Source: Paraconiothyrium sp. Pb-2020 (Eukaryota > Ascomycota > Dothideomycetes > Pleosporales > Didymosphaeriaceae). From it: 64,000 nt of DNA. How positions within the stretch are numbered: the first letter of the stretch is position 1; each line of letters opens with the position of its first letter. A model generated the notes under the pieces. The model did no database searches. It was given only the letters and a program-made list of their open reading frames with translations, and was not told where the DNA came from. Where the stretch lies: the NCBI GenBank assembly GCA_022419385.1, contig JAJUBI010000009.1, positions 1,220,464-1,284,463 on the forward strand, in the 5' to 3' direction. The translations under genes and the position numbers were made by a program. Below, one piece after another: positions 1 through 13,600 of the stretch.

Positions 1-35
1 CTATACCTATACTAAAAAATTTAGTATAAGTATAG
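1..35. repeat. Inverted repeat (hairpin) at window start
   Basis: Positions 1-16 and 20-35 are reverse complements apart from one mismatch (position 7 against 29), around a 3-nt loop. The mismatch is what a single RIP transition would leave. It could be the end of a small inverted-repeat element cut by the window edge. No coding content. Confidence 0.5.
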
Positions 36-262
36 ATTAGAGTTAGGGTTAGGTCTTATATAAGCTAATTATTACGACTAGAAGCTAGGCGTCTTAGACG
101 GCTATAGTTAGGTAACTGTAAGGGGTATATAGTCTAAATACTAATAGAGTAATCCGGCAGTAATTTATCTATCTATATACTATAAATATATTTTAGTATC
201 TACTCTAGATAGTAGAGCTATATTACCCTATACCTAAAGTCTAATATTTAAATTACCTAAAC
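36..262. other. Non-coding stretch, decayed repeat
   Basis: No reading frame or protein motif is visible on either strand. Positions 42-53 hold about two telomere-type units (TTAGGG), too few to be a telomere. Positions 121-229 match a second copy far to the right (49631-49738), so at least part of this stretch is an old dispersed repeat. It continues beyond the solo LTR at 745. Confidence 0.5.
121..229 (+). repeat. Dispersed repeat, copy 1
   Basis: Aligns in the same orientation with 49631-49738. Shared stretches include agagtaatc, agtaattta and gatagtagarcta. Similarity is moderate, with RIP-type differences and small indels. It may be part of an LTR or non-coding end of an unassigned element; family unknown. 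Confidence 0.5.
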
Positions 263-744
263 TGTTACGGCTGCTACGCCGCAACAGAATTATAGGAACT
301 AACATAATAACAGCAGCAACTAGTTAGATTATAAGAATAAGTATTATAATTATAGGTTAGATGCTAAGCATAATATAGACATGTAATTAGAATTATATAA
401 TTAAATCTATAGATCTGTAAATGCTAAGGATACAGAGCTATAGAGCCAGAATCTATAGATCTATAAAAACCTATAAATAGAGCCTATAGAGCCTAGGCTA
501 GATAGCAGTATATAGAGATAACAGATTACTACTAGTAATTTCTTATTATTAATCTATAATATAGTTTACTGTATCTAGTTTCTTTATAGAAGATTACCCT
601 TAAGTCTTTAGTAATATATTCTTATTATAGTAATTAATTAATGCTTACCTGCATATAACTTATATAACCCTATATGCTACTTATCTCTTACTAGAACCCT
701 AACTGGGCCGCGGTTTACCATAGTGTCAAGAAGGCTCTATTACA
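263..744 (+). mobile_element. Solo LTR of Gypsy family A
   Basis: A 482-bp LTR begins TGTTACGGCTGC and ends CTATTACA, giving the TG...CA termini of an LTR. It is flanked by a perfect 5-bp target-site duplication, TAAAC, at 258-262 and 745-749. No internal sequence is present, so it is the footprint left when two LTRs of a full insertion recombined. Length equals that of the two LTRs of the complete A element at 31055-38166. It keeps more CpA, TpG and CpG than its surroundings, suggesting it is younger than the sequence it landed in. Confidence 0.92.
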
Positions 745-937
745 TAAACTCTTTTTAGAGTAGTCTAGTTTTACTATCGCCACTTAAGGTAATAACACAG
801 CAGAAGAGACTAGATATACTAGAATAGTAGATAGATATTTAACCCGCAGTAATTATATATAAGAAATAAATAATATAAACTATTTAGATAATAATAAATG
901 CTAATTAACTCTACTACTACTATTAGAAGATAAATAA
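745..937. other. Non-coding flank between solo LTR A and element C
   Basis: Continues the host sequence interrupted by the solo LTR. Its last five bases (AATAA, 933-937) are the left target-site duplication of element C, so the same host sequence resumes at 8293. No coding motif is visible; it may be the 5' non-coding part of the Gypsy relic F that follows C. Confidence 0.45.
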
Positions 938-1100
938 TATTAGACTTATATAATAGTAAGTAACACTTAGGTTATAATAAGGTTAATTTCTATCTAAGTT
1001 CTCTCTACCTCTAATAGGCTTTTTACTTCGCCTTACTAGTGCTGTACTATAGCAGTATATATAAGGCACTATTTATATAGTTTCTACTTTTACCCTTATA
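938..1100 (-). repeat. 3' LTR of element C(-)
   Basis: 163 bp, starting tattagacttat and ending acccttata on the plus strand; near-identical to 8125-8287. The left edge is fixed by the AATAA duplication. It lies at the downstream end of the minus-strand element. Confidence 0.88.
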
Positions 1101-4100
1101 ACTATTCCCCTCTTCTTATATAACTGCCTTAGTTATATATTTAATAGAGTATTACTATAATTATATTATATAGTTACCTATACTATAACGCGTCTGCGCT
1201 ATTATTATCTAGTATTTTATTATGCTAAGTAAAGGTTAAAAAAGTAAATAATCCCTTAATAGGTAGTAACTTATAGTAATAGTTACTATAGGTAATATAG
1301 TAATAGCAGTATATAAATATATATTATAAAGTTTTTTAACTTCTCTTTTTCTTTTCCTTAGAAATCTAGTATTTACCTTTATATACTAATTACTTCTATT
1401 ATATACTCTTTATTATAGTTGCCTAACTAGATTCCTAATATAGGCTGTGTTCTACTATTATTTTACTATTACTAACTTTTAAGTAGACTTAGTAGCTAAG
1501 TACTATAGCTTATCTATAAGTTACTAGAGCCCTACTACCTAAGGTATACTAAGTAAATTAGCTATAATAAGTAGAAGTCTTATAAATATAAAGGCCTCTA
1601 TAAGTATAAGTATTATATTAAACTTTATAAAGAGTGTAAAGAAATTCTGCCCTAGTTTATTAAATATATTAATAGTTTAATTTACGTATACTAGTGCACT
1701 AAACTAACTTAAATAGAACTCTAAGAACTATATTACCTTAGTAAAGGTAGTATTAGTTTACTCTTAATATTAATATTTTTTTATATAAGGAGAATAAATA
1801 AGGCCTAAAAAGAAACCTACTATAGTAGAGGTAGTATTACTCTAAGTTAAGGCTACTAACTACCTTACTAGTACTATTAAGGGCATCTAAATATTCTTAG
1901 GTTAAAGGTATATACTTTAGGGCTGTTAGTTTACTATTATACTAATATTAAGTAGGCTAGGCTATACCTTAGGTAATACTAATATACTATCTAATAGTAT
2001 AGTTTCTAATTCTAAAGAAGAAGATAAGGTAATCTAGGCCTCTTCTATACCTTTCTAATAGTAGTAGTAGTAATAACTTAGAGCCTTTAGAGGTAATACT
2101 ACTAAGGTACTAGGTAATACTTAGCCCTAAAAAGGTACCTACTTATAATTCTACTACTAAGGGTACTAAGAATAATACTTTAGAATTCTATACTACTTTT
2201 ACCTCTATATACTACTACTATACCTTCTAGTCCTTTAGCTTATTTTAACTAAAAACCTTCTAATACTCTTATAGGCTTTTATTATACTACTTTAAGCTAT
2301 AACTTACTACTACTATATAAAGTCCCCTCTAAAGATAAAGAAAGGAGCCTAATTAAAATAGAGAAAAAAAGCCTATCTAGAAAATTTTAAAAATAAGTAG
2401 AGGAAGGTAGTCTTTACTAGTTTAAAGGCCTTACTTTATATCTTATTTTACTAAGAGTAAGATATCTATCTACCTTCTACTTTATATACTACTATTAATT
2501 TAGTACCCTTTACTACCTTAGCCTACTAACTTTACCCCTTTCTTTAAGTATAAGAAGTATAATAGTAATATACCTATAGCCCTATTAGTAAAAGTAGAAG
2601 AAGAAGTAGAGTAAAAAAAAAACTAGCTATACTATAGTACTAGTAGTAGTAGTAGTATAATAGCCCTTAGAGTATAGTTAATTTTAGTAGGTACTATTTA
2701 TACCTAGAAAGTATTTTATTACCTTATAAGTGTATCTCTATACTAGTAAGGTACTAGGCTCTAGCCCTAAATAATATAGTAATTATAACTTTTTCTTTTT
2801 TAGCTTTCTATATTATAATATTAGTTCTTTATTAATATTATATTTAGGGACCTATTAGTTATAGTCTCTTACCTATTCTTACTACTTAACTATATTAGAT
2901 TACCCCTTTTATTCTTTTTTTCTAGTAACTATTTAACTATATATTATTCCCCTTACTCTTTACCTTTATCTAGCTAGATAGGTTCTAGTTTATAATATTA
3001 TTATTTTCTCTAGCCTTATATAGCTTTAACAGGCTAGTATAGAAGATAGGGTAGATTTTTAACTTAGTAGGTAGTAGAGTCTATATACCTATCTCTATAG
3101 GCTCTACTACTAAAAATAGCCTAATATACCTTACTATTAGCTTCTTACTAGGGTATTACAGCCTTAAGTTATAGGTAGATAGTAGACTAGGTCCCCCTTA
3201 TTAAAGATCTAGGGTATAGTATTAATTATAGTAGTATTTCTATACCTTAGAGTATAATACTATCTCTATTTATTACTTCTTATTATTCTATAAGGTTTAT
3301 AGCCTCTTATTTACTATAGGTACCTTACTATTTACTACCTTCTTATAGTTAAGGCGTAGGTAGAACCTATAGTAAGTAAAAAAGGGAACTTTCTATTATT
3401 ATATTTATAGAGTTATTATAGGTAAATTCTACTAAAGTAGTAGCTAGGGCTAGTTTTTTAGTCTTTAATATAAAGTATAAGTATTACTTAGAGTCTAATT
3501 TTAGTACTTAGTCTAGCTATTATTTATAGGTAGAAGGCTATACTAAGCTAGTACTTTACCTTTACTATAAAGTAGAACTCTGCCTAGAATACTAAAGTAA
3601 AGACTATTCCCCTATTAGAGACTATACCCTATAGTAGGCTAAATAGCCTAACTATTACTTATAAATAGGTTTACTAGCCTAGTAGTATTTATTTTTTAGT
3701 AGTAGGGATATAGCGCACTATCTTAGTATAATAATTAACTATTACCTAGATTATATTATAGGTAAGCTATTATAGTAGCTAGTAGTAAGCCTATAATAAA
3801 GTCTATAGTAAGTTCTTACTAGGGCCCCTTTAGAAAAGTAAATTTAGTTTACTAGTAGGTACTACTTAGGCGCCTTTATCTTATATATACTATATAGAAG
3901 TCTATATACTTCTTTATAGTAGCTTCTATATTTAGCTAAAGTATTAGTAGCTAATAAGCTCTAGGGTCTTAGCCCTACTAAAGTAACTAGCTAGTAGGTT
4001 ATTATAGTAATACTATAGAATCTCTATTCTTATAGTAGGTTATTAGATATATATACCTACTTACTATAAGTAATATACCCTTATCTTCTAGCCTCTACTA

Positions 4101-7100
4101 TATTAGTTACCTACTTTACTACGCTTCTAGGCGCAGCACTATAATATTACTTACTTATATACTATAAAGGGGTCTACTGCTTATAACTTCTAAATAGTAG
4201 TAAGAAGAGATTTAGTAATAGGCTTATAAACTTTAGTCTTTTACTACTTCTTATACTTATTACTTATTATTAACCTTAGTACTAAAAATATACTTATCTT
4301 ATATTTAAGGGCTAGCTCTTAGCTACTCTTGCACTTTACTAGTACTCTAAAGGGCTAGCTCTTAGCTACTTCTAGTTTAATTATCTCTTATATAATTATA
4401 CTAACTTCTATAGGCACTTCTTCTCCCTTCTTATAAAGAATACTTATAGAGTAGTAATTATTACCTAAGGTTCTAGTATACTACTATTACCTACTAGGTA
4501 TTATAATAGCCTATTAGTAGAGTTAGTCTTTTTACCCTATACTTAATCTTAAAGTTATAGGCTACTAAAAGGTCGCCTATTCTACTACCTTTATAATAGG
4601 GCCTTTATACCTATAAAACCCCTTAGTTATTATAGTCTATAAATACCTCTAGAGTATATAATAGTCTCTTAATATAGTATTACTAGTGCTTTATTACCTC
4701 TATAATAGCAGTAAGTTCTAAGTTATAGGTATAGTAGTTCCCTTTAGTAGGGATAACTTTCTTAACTAGAAGGTAATTAATACTAGTTCCCTATATTAAA
4801 CTTCTAGAAAAGACGCCTACTAGACCCTATATTAAGGTATCTATTTCTAATCTAGAAGAAAGAGTAGAGTTATAGTATTAGAGTAAGTACTATTAAAAGG
4901 TATTATATAGCTAGCGCTTTACCTTTTTAGTAACCTTAGCTATATAAATAGCCCTTAACTCTTTTCTTTCTTATTCTTTAAAAGGTTAGTAATTAGTTTT
5001 ATAATAAGGGAGAACTACCTAATAAAGCCTATAAAAGTTTATAAACCTAATAAATACTTATATATTCTTAATTAACTTAATTTTAGGCTATTCTCTAATA
5101 GCTTTACCTAGAATAGGTCTATCTGTATGCTGTTAAGGCGTATAATAAACCTAGAAATTTAACTTAGTTAGTATAAAATATATATTTCTTTAGGTTAATA
5201 TATATAGTACTAGTAGTATAGTTTTAGAGAACTTTTACTATTATACCTAGTAATCTTCCCCTTCTTTACTAAAGACTAGTATATTATCTAGGTAGACTAT
5301 ATAAAAGATATTAGTATACTCTACTAGGCTTAATTTATATAGCCCTAAAAAGTAGTAGGTGTATTAGTTAGCTAAAAGGTATAATAGTATACTTAAAATA
5401 GCTATATTATATTTAGAATACTATCTTCTACTTATTACCCTAATAGATCTATATTCTATAATAGGCATCTTTTAGGTCTAGCTTAGTAAAGTAGGTAGAG
5501 CCTAATAGTTAGTCTAGGTTTACTAATTAGGGTAAGGCTAGGTAGTTTTTCTTAGTAACTTTATTTAAGCCCCTATAGTCTATATATAGGTATAGTGCTA
5601 TCTTTCTTAGGTATAAATAGTATAGGGGCGTATAGGGCTAGTGCTTTTATAGATCTACTCTAGGTATTACACCTTTACTAAGTAGTTATATAGAGTTTTA
5701 AGTTCTTAGGGATAGGTTATATAGAGGCCTAAAAGGTACTATAGTTTCTTCTTTTAGTTTAATTATATAGTTAGCTCTCTAGTATTCTAGTAGCACTTTA
5801 GCAGCGCTTTAGCTAGCTATATTAATAAACTATTCTAACTATTTAGTAGTTCTATAGGGCCCTTCTCTTACTTCTAGAGTCTATTACTACTATTATATAG
5901 ACCTTAACCTAGTTTCTAGAGTCTCTATAAATTAGAATTAATCTTTATTTTAATACCTCTACTTCTACTCCTAGCGCTATTATATTATACTAATTAAGAA
6001 CTACTAGCCTTCTAGAGCCTAGGTATCTTAATAATTATAGGGTTTATAGTATTAATTACTTTATATATAATAGTATCTAGCTACTGCTTAGTGCCCTAGA
6101 AATCTATAGTAGTAATACTAATATTATAGGCAGTAGAGCTTTATACTATTATAGAGTTAAGTGTTACAAGGGGGTTCCACGTACCTAACCTAGGCCGGCC
6201 TTGTGGGTATTCAGTAATTAAGAGCAGAGGGACAATAGAGGGTGTAAGAATATCCTAACCTTGCTATAGAAGGCAAGGTAACAATTATATAAAAAGACTA
6301 ATAAATCTTATGTAGAAGAGGTGCTTTAATTTTAACTATAGAAGTTAACTACAAAGAATAGGAAATACTTAGAGAACTATCTTAACTATATACTATTCCT
6401 TATTATTCTTATAATCCCTCGCTTTGCCGTGCTCTAGGGGGTTATGTCCCCTTAGTAGGAGCATCTTAAGTAATCCTGCCAAGCTTACTTACTCCTAGAA
6501 TCCTGCCCTCTTAGCGGGAGCCCAGTTACGTAACGTCTTACCTAATTAGCCCCGCCGACTAGCGTCCGTCCTCTAGTTAGTAACAAAGGTGTTGCTAATA
6601 TCCTACGCGTAATTATTCCCCTTCGCTGGGTTTCAATCTGTCGTAATCGTAACATTAAGTATTTTTATAGTAGGTAACTTTACTTTTTCTATTATAAATA
6701 GCCCTAATTAGACCGCTAGCTTCTTACTAATTATATTAATATCTACTATAGAGTTAAGAAGAAGAGTATATAACTATATTTTATTTTCTCTACTCTAGAT
6801 AGACTCTTATACTTTAAAACACTTTTTTTTTTATATACCTATTAGGGGGAGCTCTCCCTCTCGGCTTACCCTTTTTTTATTACTATTATATTAACCTCTA
6901 ATATAGATATATTAGAATAGGTAGAGTATTTCTACTTAGTCTAGTAGTTTTTTTTCTAGTAGCCTATTTTTTTATAGTGTTTATAGGTATTATATTATAT
7001 TAGTATTACTACAGCATCACAATATTGTATTACTAGTAGGGTAGATAAGAGTTAGAATTAGAATAGTATTAGTAGTCTAGGTACTATTAGTCTTACTTTA

Positions 7101-8124
7101 GTAGCCCTACTAACTAGGTAGTGTAGCTGTAACACTAAAGTACTATTATTATATAGGTTATTCTTTAAGGTTACTGCCCTCTTAACTATTTTATGCCTAG
7201 TTTTAGAAAAATTATTATAGTTAGTAATTACTATTCTTAGTTTCTAGTGTAGCTTACTATATAGGTATATAAACTAGGTGTTTTTATTTATATAGGGGGT
7301 TAATTTAGTTTTCTAGGGTTACTAGGTGTACTATAAATTTATTTACTAACTAGCCTTTTCTCTAGACTACTCTCTAATACTGTATAGTTACCTATAGCTC
7401 CCTATTAATAGGGCTCTTAATCTAGTTAAGAAGAAGAAAGCTTATTATCTAGTACTAATTTAGTATATTACTATTAATCTCTAGTTCCCTCTATAGCTAT
7501 AGTTAGTGTAGAGTAGTCTTTAGTAATTATAAGATAAAAGTAATATACTAGTCTTCTATTATAAATACCTATAGGTTTAGGCAGAAGGTAATTTAGAGGT
7601 ATATTTTAAAGTTATTATATTTTCTAATACTTTATCTCTTAAATATTAGAATAGGTTTAATCTTAGGGCCTTAATAGGGTAGCTTTATTATACTACTACT
7701 TAGTTATTATTGCCTTACTAGGCGCTTCTCTAATTCTTCACTATTTATAGTTATAATAGTAGGGGCTATAAATATAGTTTCTACACTAGTTAGTAATAGT
7801 ATTATAGCTGCTAAGCACTATTTATAGTCCCTAATTTTAACTTCTAAAGTATAGATTTTCTCTAGCTTAGTAAGTTTATCTTACTTATACTTTAGTAATG
7901 CTAACCTTATAGAGCCTAGGTCTAGTTCTTCTATTAATCTTATCTATATTAGGGCCTTTTATTCTAGTGCTTCGGCAGCTATAGGTACTAGGCCCCCTAT
8001 TATTATAGGTATAGGGTCTTTAAGTAGCTAGCTGTAGAAATTTATTATATTACTACTACTCTGCAGTTGCATTAGTTTTAAGATACTAAGCTACTATCTT
8101 ATAAGTAGGTAGAGAAATTAAAAT
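1101..8124 (-). pseudogene. gag-pol relic of element C
   Basis: Minus-strand Gypsy polyprotein in pieces. The clearest part is reverse transcriptase: the reverse complement of about 5571-5611 reads KKDSTxCLYIDYRG-like residues, and the catalytic box at about 5281-5310 reads VYLDN instead of VYLDD. Gag lies to the right (6655-8124), matching the gag part of the plus copy (55619-57250); RNase H and integrase must lie to the left. The solo B LTR at 6162-6654 splits it between the zinc knuckle and RT. Stops are almost all TAG/TAA, many restorable in principle to Gln or Trp codons, as expected for RIP. No product is possible. Confidence 0.85.
6162..6654 (+). mobile_element. Solo LTR of Gypsy family B, inside element C
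   Basis: 493 bp, TGTTACAAGG at the start and CGTAATCGTAACA at the end, flanked by a perfect TTAAG duplication (6157-6161 and 6655-6659). Strand is given relative to other B LTRs, which all read the same way on the plus strand although the B elements themselves are minus-strand. In its first 120 bases it retains about seven CpA and five TpG, far more than its host, so it is a younger or less RIP-affected insertion. Confidence 0.92.
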
Positions 8125-8287
8125 TATTAGGCTTATATAGTAGTAAGTAATACTTAAGTTATAATAAGGTTAATTTCTATCTAAGTTCTCTCTACCTCTA
8201 ATAGGCTTTCTACTTTGCCTTACTAGCGCTGTACTATAGTAGTGTATATAAGGCACTATTTATATAGTTTCTACTTTTACCCTTATA
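8125..8287 (-). repeat. 5' LTR of element C(-)
   Basis: 163 bp, matching 938-1100. The right edge is fixed by AATAA at 8288-8292. On the minus strand the internal sequence that follows (attttaatttctc) is the same as after the LTR of the plus copy at 55619. Confidence 0.88.
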
Positions 8288-8292
8288 AATAA

Positions 8293-10284
8293 GAGTATAT
8301 TATACCTATTACTAATAAGTAACGCCTAGCAGTACTACTTAATAATATCCTAAACCTAATAGAGTTATTTACTCTTAGTTAGGATTAATCTAGCATAAGC
8401 AGCTTTAATAAGTTAGAAGAAGCTAAGAGATAGTTAGATGGTTAAAGAAATATTATTAAACTTTAGTAGATTAAAAGATTTAGCACTAATATAAGGTAGG
8501 AGAGGTAGATACGCTCTTTAAGCTAATAAGAACTACTACTATACTAGTAGTAATCTAATAGTTACTATCTTTATACTCTTCTACTTAAAAGCAACCGCAT
8601 AAGTACATATAAAAAAATTAATATAAATATAATTATTAGAAGAATAACTATAACCTTTACTTTTAGTCTTTAGTAGAGTTTTTCTGCTTAGAAGCATAAA
8701 AGGTTAACTATATACTCTAGTTTATTAATAATATCTATAGAATAGTATGGAGAACTAAAGTTTAGTTCTATATATTTTAAAATACCTCCTAGGAGCTAAT
8801 ATAGGAAGTATTAAAAGCTAAAATACTAGAAGCCCTAGACTTTTCTAAGAAATAGCATCTATTAGTATATAATTAGCTTAAAAGGTGCCAGCAGAGGTAA
8901 GGACAATTACTATTAAACCTACTAGACTATATTTAAGGCTACTAGAATAAGCTAGAAATAACTAATAATAAATAGTAAAAGCTTAAGTATATAGGGTGTC
9001 TTACCCCCTATATTTACTAGTGCCTTTAGTCTGTATCTACAGAGCTAAAGATAACAGTTACTAATATTAAATAGTAGGCTTTAATTATCTATTATACTAA
9101 GTAAGTAAATTAAATACTAACTAAAGAAGGGAAATTCTTCTCTAAGTTAACTTAGAATATATTAGTAAGAGCTAAGACAGGGGGAGACTAGAAACTTTAA
9201 AAAAAGGCTAAAAAAGGGTGTAGGTAGGGTAATAGCCTAAATTAGTTTAAAATATTACTAACTAGCGCTAATTAGACCTCTTAAATAATAACCTGCTATT
9301 ATTATAATAAGCTAAGGTATATTAAACCTAACTATTCTACTTTAGATAAGCCTACTACCTCTAGTTTAAAAAATACCTATTTTAACGCAAATAGATCGCG
9401 TAAGTTAGAAAAAGGCTAAAAATAGATAGAATTCTAGCTACTCTATCTACCTATATTAGTCTAATTATAAGCTACGTTAACTAGATCTTAGAGGCTTATA
9501 AAGTAGGGAACCTATTTAACTTTCTCTATAATTAGCTAAAGGGAATAGTAACCCTAAAAGTAAGAGTTAGATAGAATTTAATTAATACCCTTATTAATTT
9601 AGCGTCTGCCCTTAACCTTCTTTTATTAAAAAAGGAAAGAGACTATAGTATTTTAGTAGTACCTTTAATAGAGGTTCTAGCCAAAGCTGCTAATAGCTTA
9701 AAGATATAGGTATATAGTACTGTAGTACTTAAAGTAGAGCTTATAGACTTAAGGGGTTATAAGAAACTCTAAATAATCCCCTTTATAGTAGTAGATATCT
9801 TAGAATATAATATATTTCTAGATTTACTCTAGTTTAATAATATTAACCTAAAACTTAATATTGCCAGATAATGTGTACTATTTTATTAGAAACCTACTAA
9901 AGAGGCGCATTTATATAAGAAGGTTGTTATAGAGAACTTAGAGCAGTTTAATTATACCCTATATAACTCTTTTTTAGTAGTTTACGCCTATATTATATTA
10001 AGCATAGATAAACTGGCTCTAAATAGCCTAGATAGAACTAAAGAGGTGTAAATACTAAGATATTATTTTAACTTTACTAACCTTACTATAAAAGAAGACT
10101 ATAAGGCGCTGCCTAATTATATAGATTATAATCTTTATATTAATATAAAAAAAGAAAAGTAACCGCTGCACTTCCCTATATATAATTTTTTAGTAGTAGA
10201 ATTAAATACCCTATAGAAGTACCTTATAGAATATCTATTAAGAGAATAGATATATTACTTAAAGTCTCCTATAGGGGCACTAAT
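8293..10284 (+). pseudogene. Gypsy gag-protease relic, family F, truncated
   Basis: Plus-strand retroelement polyprotein. A gag zinc knuckle is recognisable from 9294: TGC codon, then aromatic residues, NKLR, Tyr where the His should be, KPN, Tyr where the last Cys should be. Around 9735-9860 a retropepsin-like stretch reads VELIDLRG ... VVDILEYNIFLDL. At 10110-10284 the linker and first RT residues appear (LREQIYYLKSPIGAL, with one stop read through). The frame is cut there by the 5' LTR of element D. It differs from families A-D in sequence, no LTR of its own is recognised, and the 3' two thirds are missing. Confidence 0.75.
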
Positions 10285-10675
10285 TATTAGGATTCAGACC
10301 TAAGTAAGAGTTAGAACCTTATTTTATATTATAATAATACTTACTATTAGCTTACCTAGAGTAGGGTACACATTTTAACTGTACTACTAGGCACTAAGGG
10401 AAGTTATATAACTAATAGTTAATAAGTAATAGTTAATAAGTAATAGTTAACTATTGCCTAGACTAAGTATATAGGAACTTAAGTATAAGGCTTTTATACT
10501 TATATTTAACCTATTTACTAATCTATTATTTAGATTTACTTAGGCTCTCTTATTAACTTATTATACTTTGTAAAATACTTTTTTATTAATAAGACTTCTC
10601 TTTTCCTTCTTAGTTATCTTACCTAAGAACTAACCTTAACCCTTTTAGAACTAGCTACCCTTTAGAAGTTTAATA
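10285..10675 (+). repeat. 5' LTR of D(+)
   Basis: 391 bp, from tattaggattcagacc (originally TGTTAG) to gtttaata (originally TTAACA). It is 51 bp shorter than the 3' LTR because it holds fewer copies of the internal taatagttaataagtaa-type tandem units (about 10405-10455). A true 5'/3' pair is identical at insertion, so the difference means later repeat slippage or two parental copies. Confidence 0.85.
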
Positions 10676-13600
10676 TTTTAAATACTCTTAATATAATAAT
10701 AAGAACTTCTACCTCTTCTATAGCTTTAGATACTATTACTATTACTCTAATAAGTAACTCTAAGAGTGAAGTATACAAACCTAACTTATATTATAGTAAT
10801 TATAACTATACTAATATCTAGATTCTCTAATTAGACTTATACTTCTATAAACTAGACAAAGAACTTACTAGCTAGAAGAAGGTTATCTTTGCAGCCATAT
10901 ATATATAAGGAGACACTAGAGAATAGATTTAGCTATATATTACTAAGTATTTTAAAATAGACTATAAAAATAAAGACAAAAAATATATTAATAATTATAC
11001 TAATATAGTTAATATTATTAAAGATTATAGTAATTTTAAGAAACATCTTAAGTAAATATTTAGAATTACTAATAAGGTAGATATTATAGCACGCAAAATC
11101 TAAACTATTATATAAAAATAATCTATAGCTAAATATATAGTAGAATTTAGAAAATATACTGTACAGCTTAACTAGAATAATAAGTCTCTAATAATTATAT
11201 ATAAATAAGGACTTAAGAGATCTATATATAAGAAACTTCTATATAGTAGAGAAGTTATTAGAAACCTTAATAAACTATATAATAAATTAATTAGAATTAA
11301 TAGAGAATAGTTTACCCTATAATAAGAATTTTAATAGAACCTATAAAATATTAGCTTTAGATAATAGCCGCCTATAGTCTATAGGGCACTACTAAAGGGA
11401 CTACATACTGATTATAAGATTCTTATAGCTACTAGCTAATAGAAGGTATTTAGTTTAATTACTTAAGTAAAAAAAAAGAAAAGGGATTAGGCCTTTAAAA
11501 GTCTACCTAGTATATTTTAGATAGAACCTACTAGGGGACTAAGATACACATATGTTTTATATATAGTAAATTAGGCTATATTACTAGGAACTGTAGATCT
11601 AGAAATAAGGTTATTAGATAGTTAAATATACTATCTATTCTATAGAATAAGGAGAATAAAGAATAGATAGTTATAGATACTATTAGTAAGTTAAAGCTTA
11701 ATAGATTAGAATTAGAAAACTTCTAGAATTTACAACTATATAAGAATATAGAGAAAGACTAAGATAAGAATATTAAACTAATCTAATAGTCTCTAACACC
11801 TTACCTATAAGTAAAAGGTAAGAAAATAACCTTTACAGACTAACTAAATATATAAAACTATTTAGACAAACTATAAATCTAACTAAGAGATAGAGAAGTA
11901 ATACTTTTATCTATAATAATTATACCTTTGTTCTCTATACTACTAGAACATTATAACTAACACTAAACAGAAATTGTTACACTAGATAATAGAGAATAGG
12001 TAGACTACTAATATACTTACTAAAACCTTAATATAAACTTCTAAAATAAAGACTCTAAATACTTACTATAGTACTACCTAGACTATTAACACCCATATTA
12101 TATAAATATCTAATAGGTAATATATAAATATAATTAGTGCCTAATTTATTACTAAGCTAAAAAATTACATAGAGGTAAGCAACTATAGTATAAGTAATAA
12201 TACTACTAGAAATAGTATAACTGCCTAATTAACAAATATAATAAGTATTTATAGAATAAACGCAAATAACTATATTTTCCTAATATAAATAATACTTAAA
12301 ATATAGTACTTACTATACTATATAACAGCTTATATACATAAAAAGAATAGGAAACCTATCTAAATATAAACTATATAAGTTATTATAATAATAAGTATAT
12401 TTATAGGTTTAGTAAGAATTCTAATATTCTATATACAATTATTAATGTGCACAAAGAATTAGATATAATAAATAATAATAAAGCTTCTAAAGTAGAGAAG
12501 AACTAGTAGAAAGAAAGTTATACTAGCTACTAGAAGAAGAAAAGTACTACCTAAATAACTAAGGTAATATAGAGAAAGTTAAAACTAGAATATATAATAC
12601 CTAAGAATTATAACTAGGAGCCTTTTTTAGACTAGTGCTTAGGCAAGAAAACACCTTTAGAGAACTAAATGCCCTTAAGAGTATAGTATTAATTAAGCTA
12701 CTAGTTTAGCTTAAAAAATTATAAATAAAAGCTCTTATAGATTTAGAAGTAGTGAGAAACTTTATATTATACTAAATAGTAAGAAAAGCAGAACTTATTA
12801 TACTAGATAAGAAAGAACCCTATATACTTTATATTACAAATAAAACTCTAATACCTAAGACACCTTAAATTATAAAAGAGGTTAGAACAATTCTAAATAT
12901 CTAAGGATATAAGAAATAAATTAGCCTAAATATATTAAAAGACTTAGTATATAAGATTATTCTAAAATTACCTTAGTTAAGAATATATAACCTATATATT
13001 AACTAGGGTTTAAAGAAACTATCCTTTAATTACTATAAATATATTTAAGCAAAGCCTATGCACTAATAAAGTTTAATAGCAGATAAGAGAGTTATTAATA
13101 ATATACTATAATAGAAAGTTAAAAAATAGAAAATACCCTTAGTAGACGCTAGTAGAAACTACTAGGTTATAAAGTATAAGAAGGAGGACGATAGTACACC
13201 CTTAAAATACTAAAAGAATATAAAGCATAGACACATATTTATAGAAAAATTAGTAAGGTAAACCTACTAGAATATTAACTCTAGGATCTTATAATAGACC
13301 TAAAAAAGAGAAGATACTACCCTTTAGACTACTATATAGTAAATTAGAAAGAAACTGTAAAAAAAAGGAATTTATTAAGACAAACCTTATAAAGGGATAT
13401 ATATAACTATTAAAGTTACCTATAGTAAGCCCTTTATATTTTTATAAAGAAGAATAGATTACTATAACTATATATTAATTATTAAAGACTTAATAATATA
13501 ATAATTAAAAATTAATACCTATTACTAAATATCTTAGAGCTTAGAGACTAACTCTTAAGAGCTAAGGTCTTTATAATAATAGACCTATAAGATAGATACA

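Larger units (their letters stand above)
938..8287 (-). mobile_element. Gypsy element C, complete but nested and RIP-degraded
   Basis: Two direct 163-bp LTRs (938-1100 and 8125-8287) bound a minus-strand element, with a perfect 5-bp duplication AATAA at 933-937 and 8288-8292. Removing the inserted solo B LTR (493 bp plus 5-bp duplication) leaves about 6852 bp. A second copy in plus orientation begins at 55456 with an LTR of exactly the same length. The element inserted into the sequence that resumes at 8293 as Gypsy fragment F. Every frame is broken by TAG/TAA. Confidence 0.93.

Noticed and set aside
42..53. Telomere-like TTAGGG units near the window start
   Set aside because: Only about two units, inside non-telomeric repeat sequence. 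It is no evidence of a chromosome end on its own.
2050..2080. Short runs of tag or agt triplets (also near 2640)
   Set aside because: Simple TpA-rich runs expected by chance in RIP-saturated DNA; no regular array.
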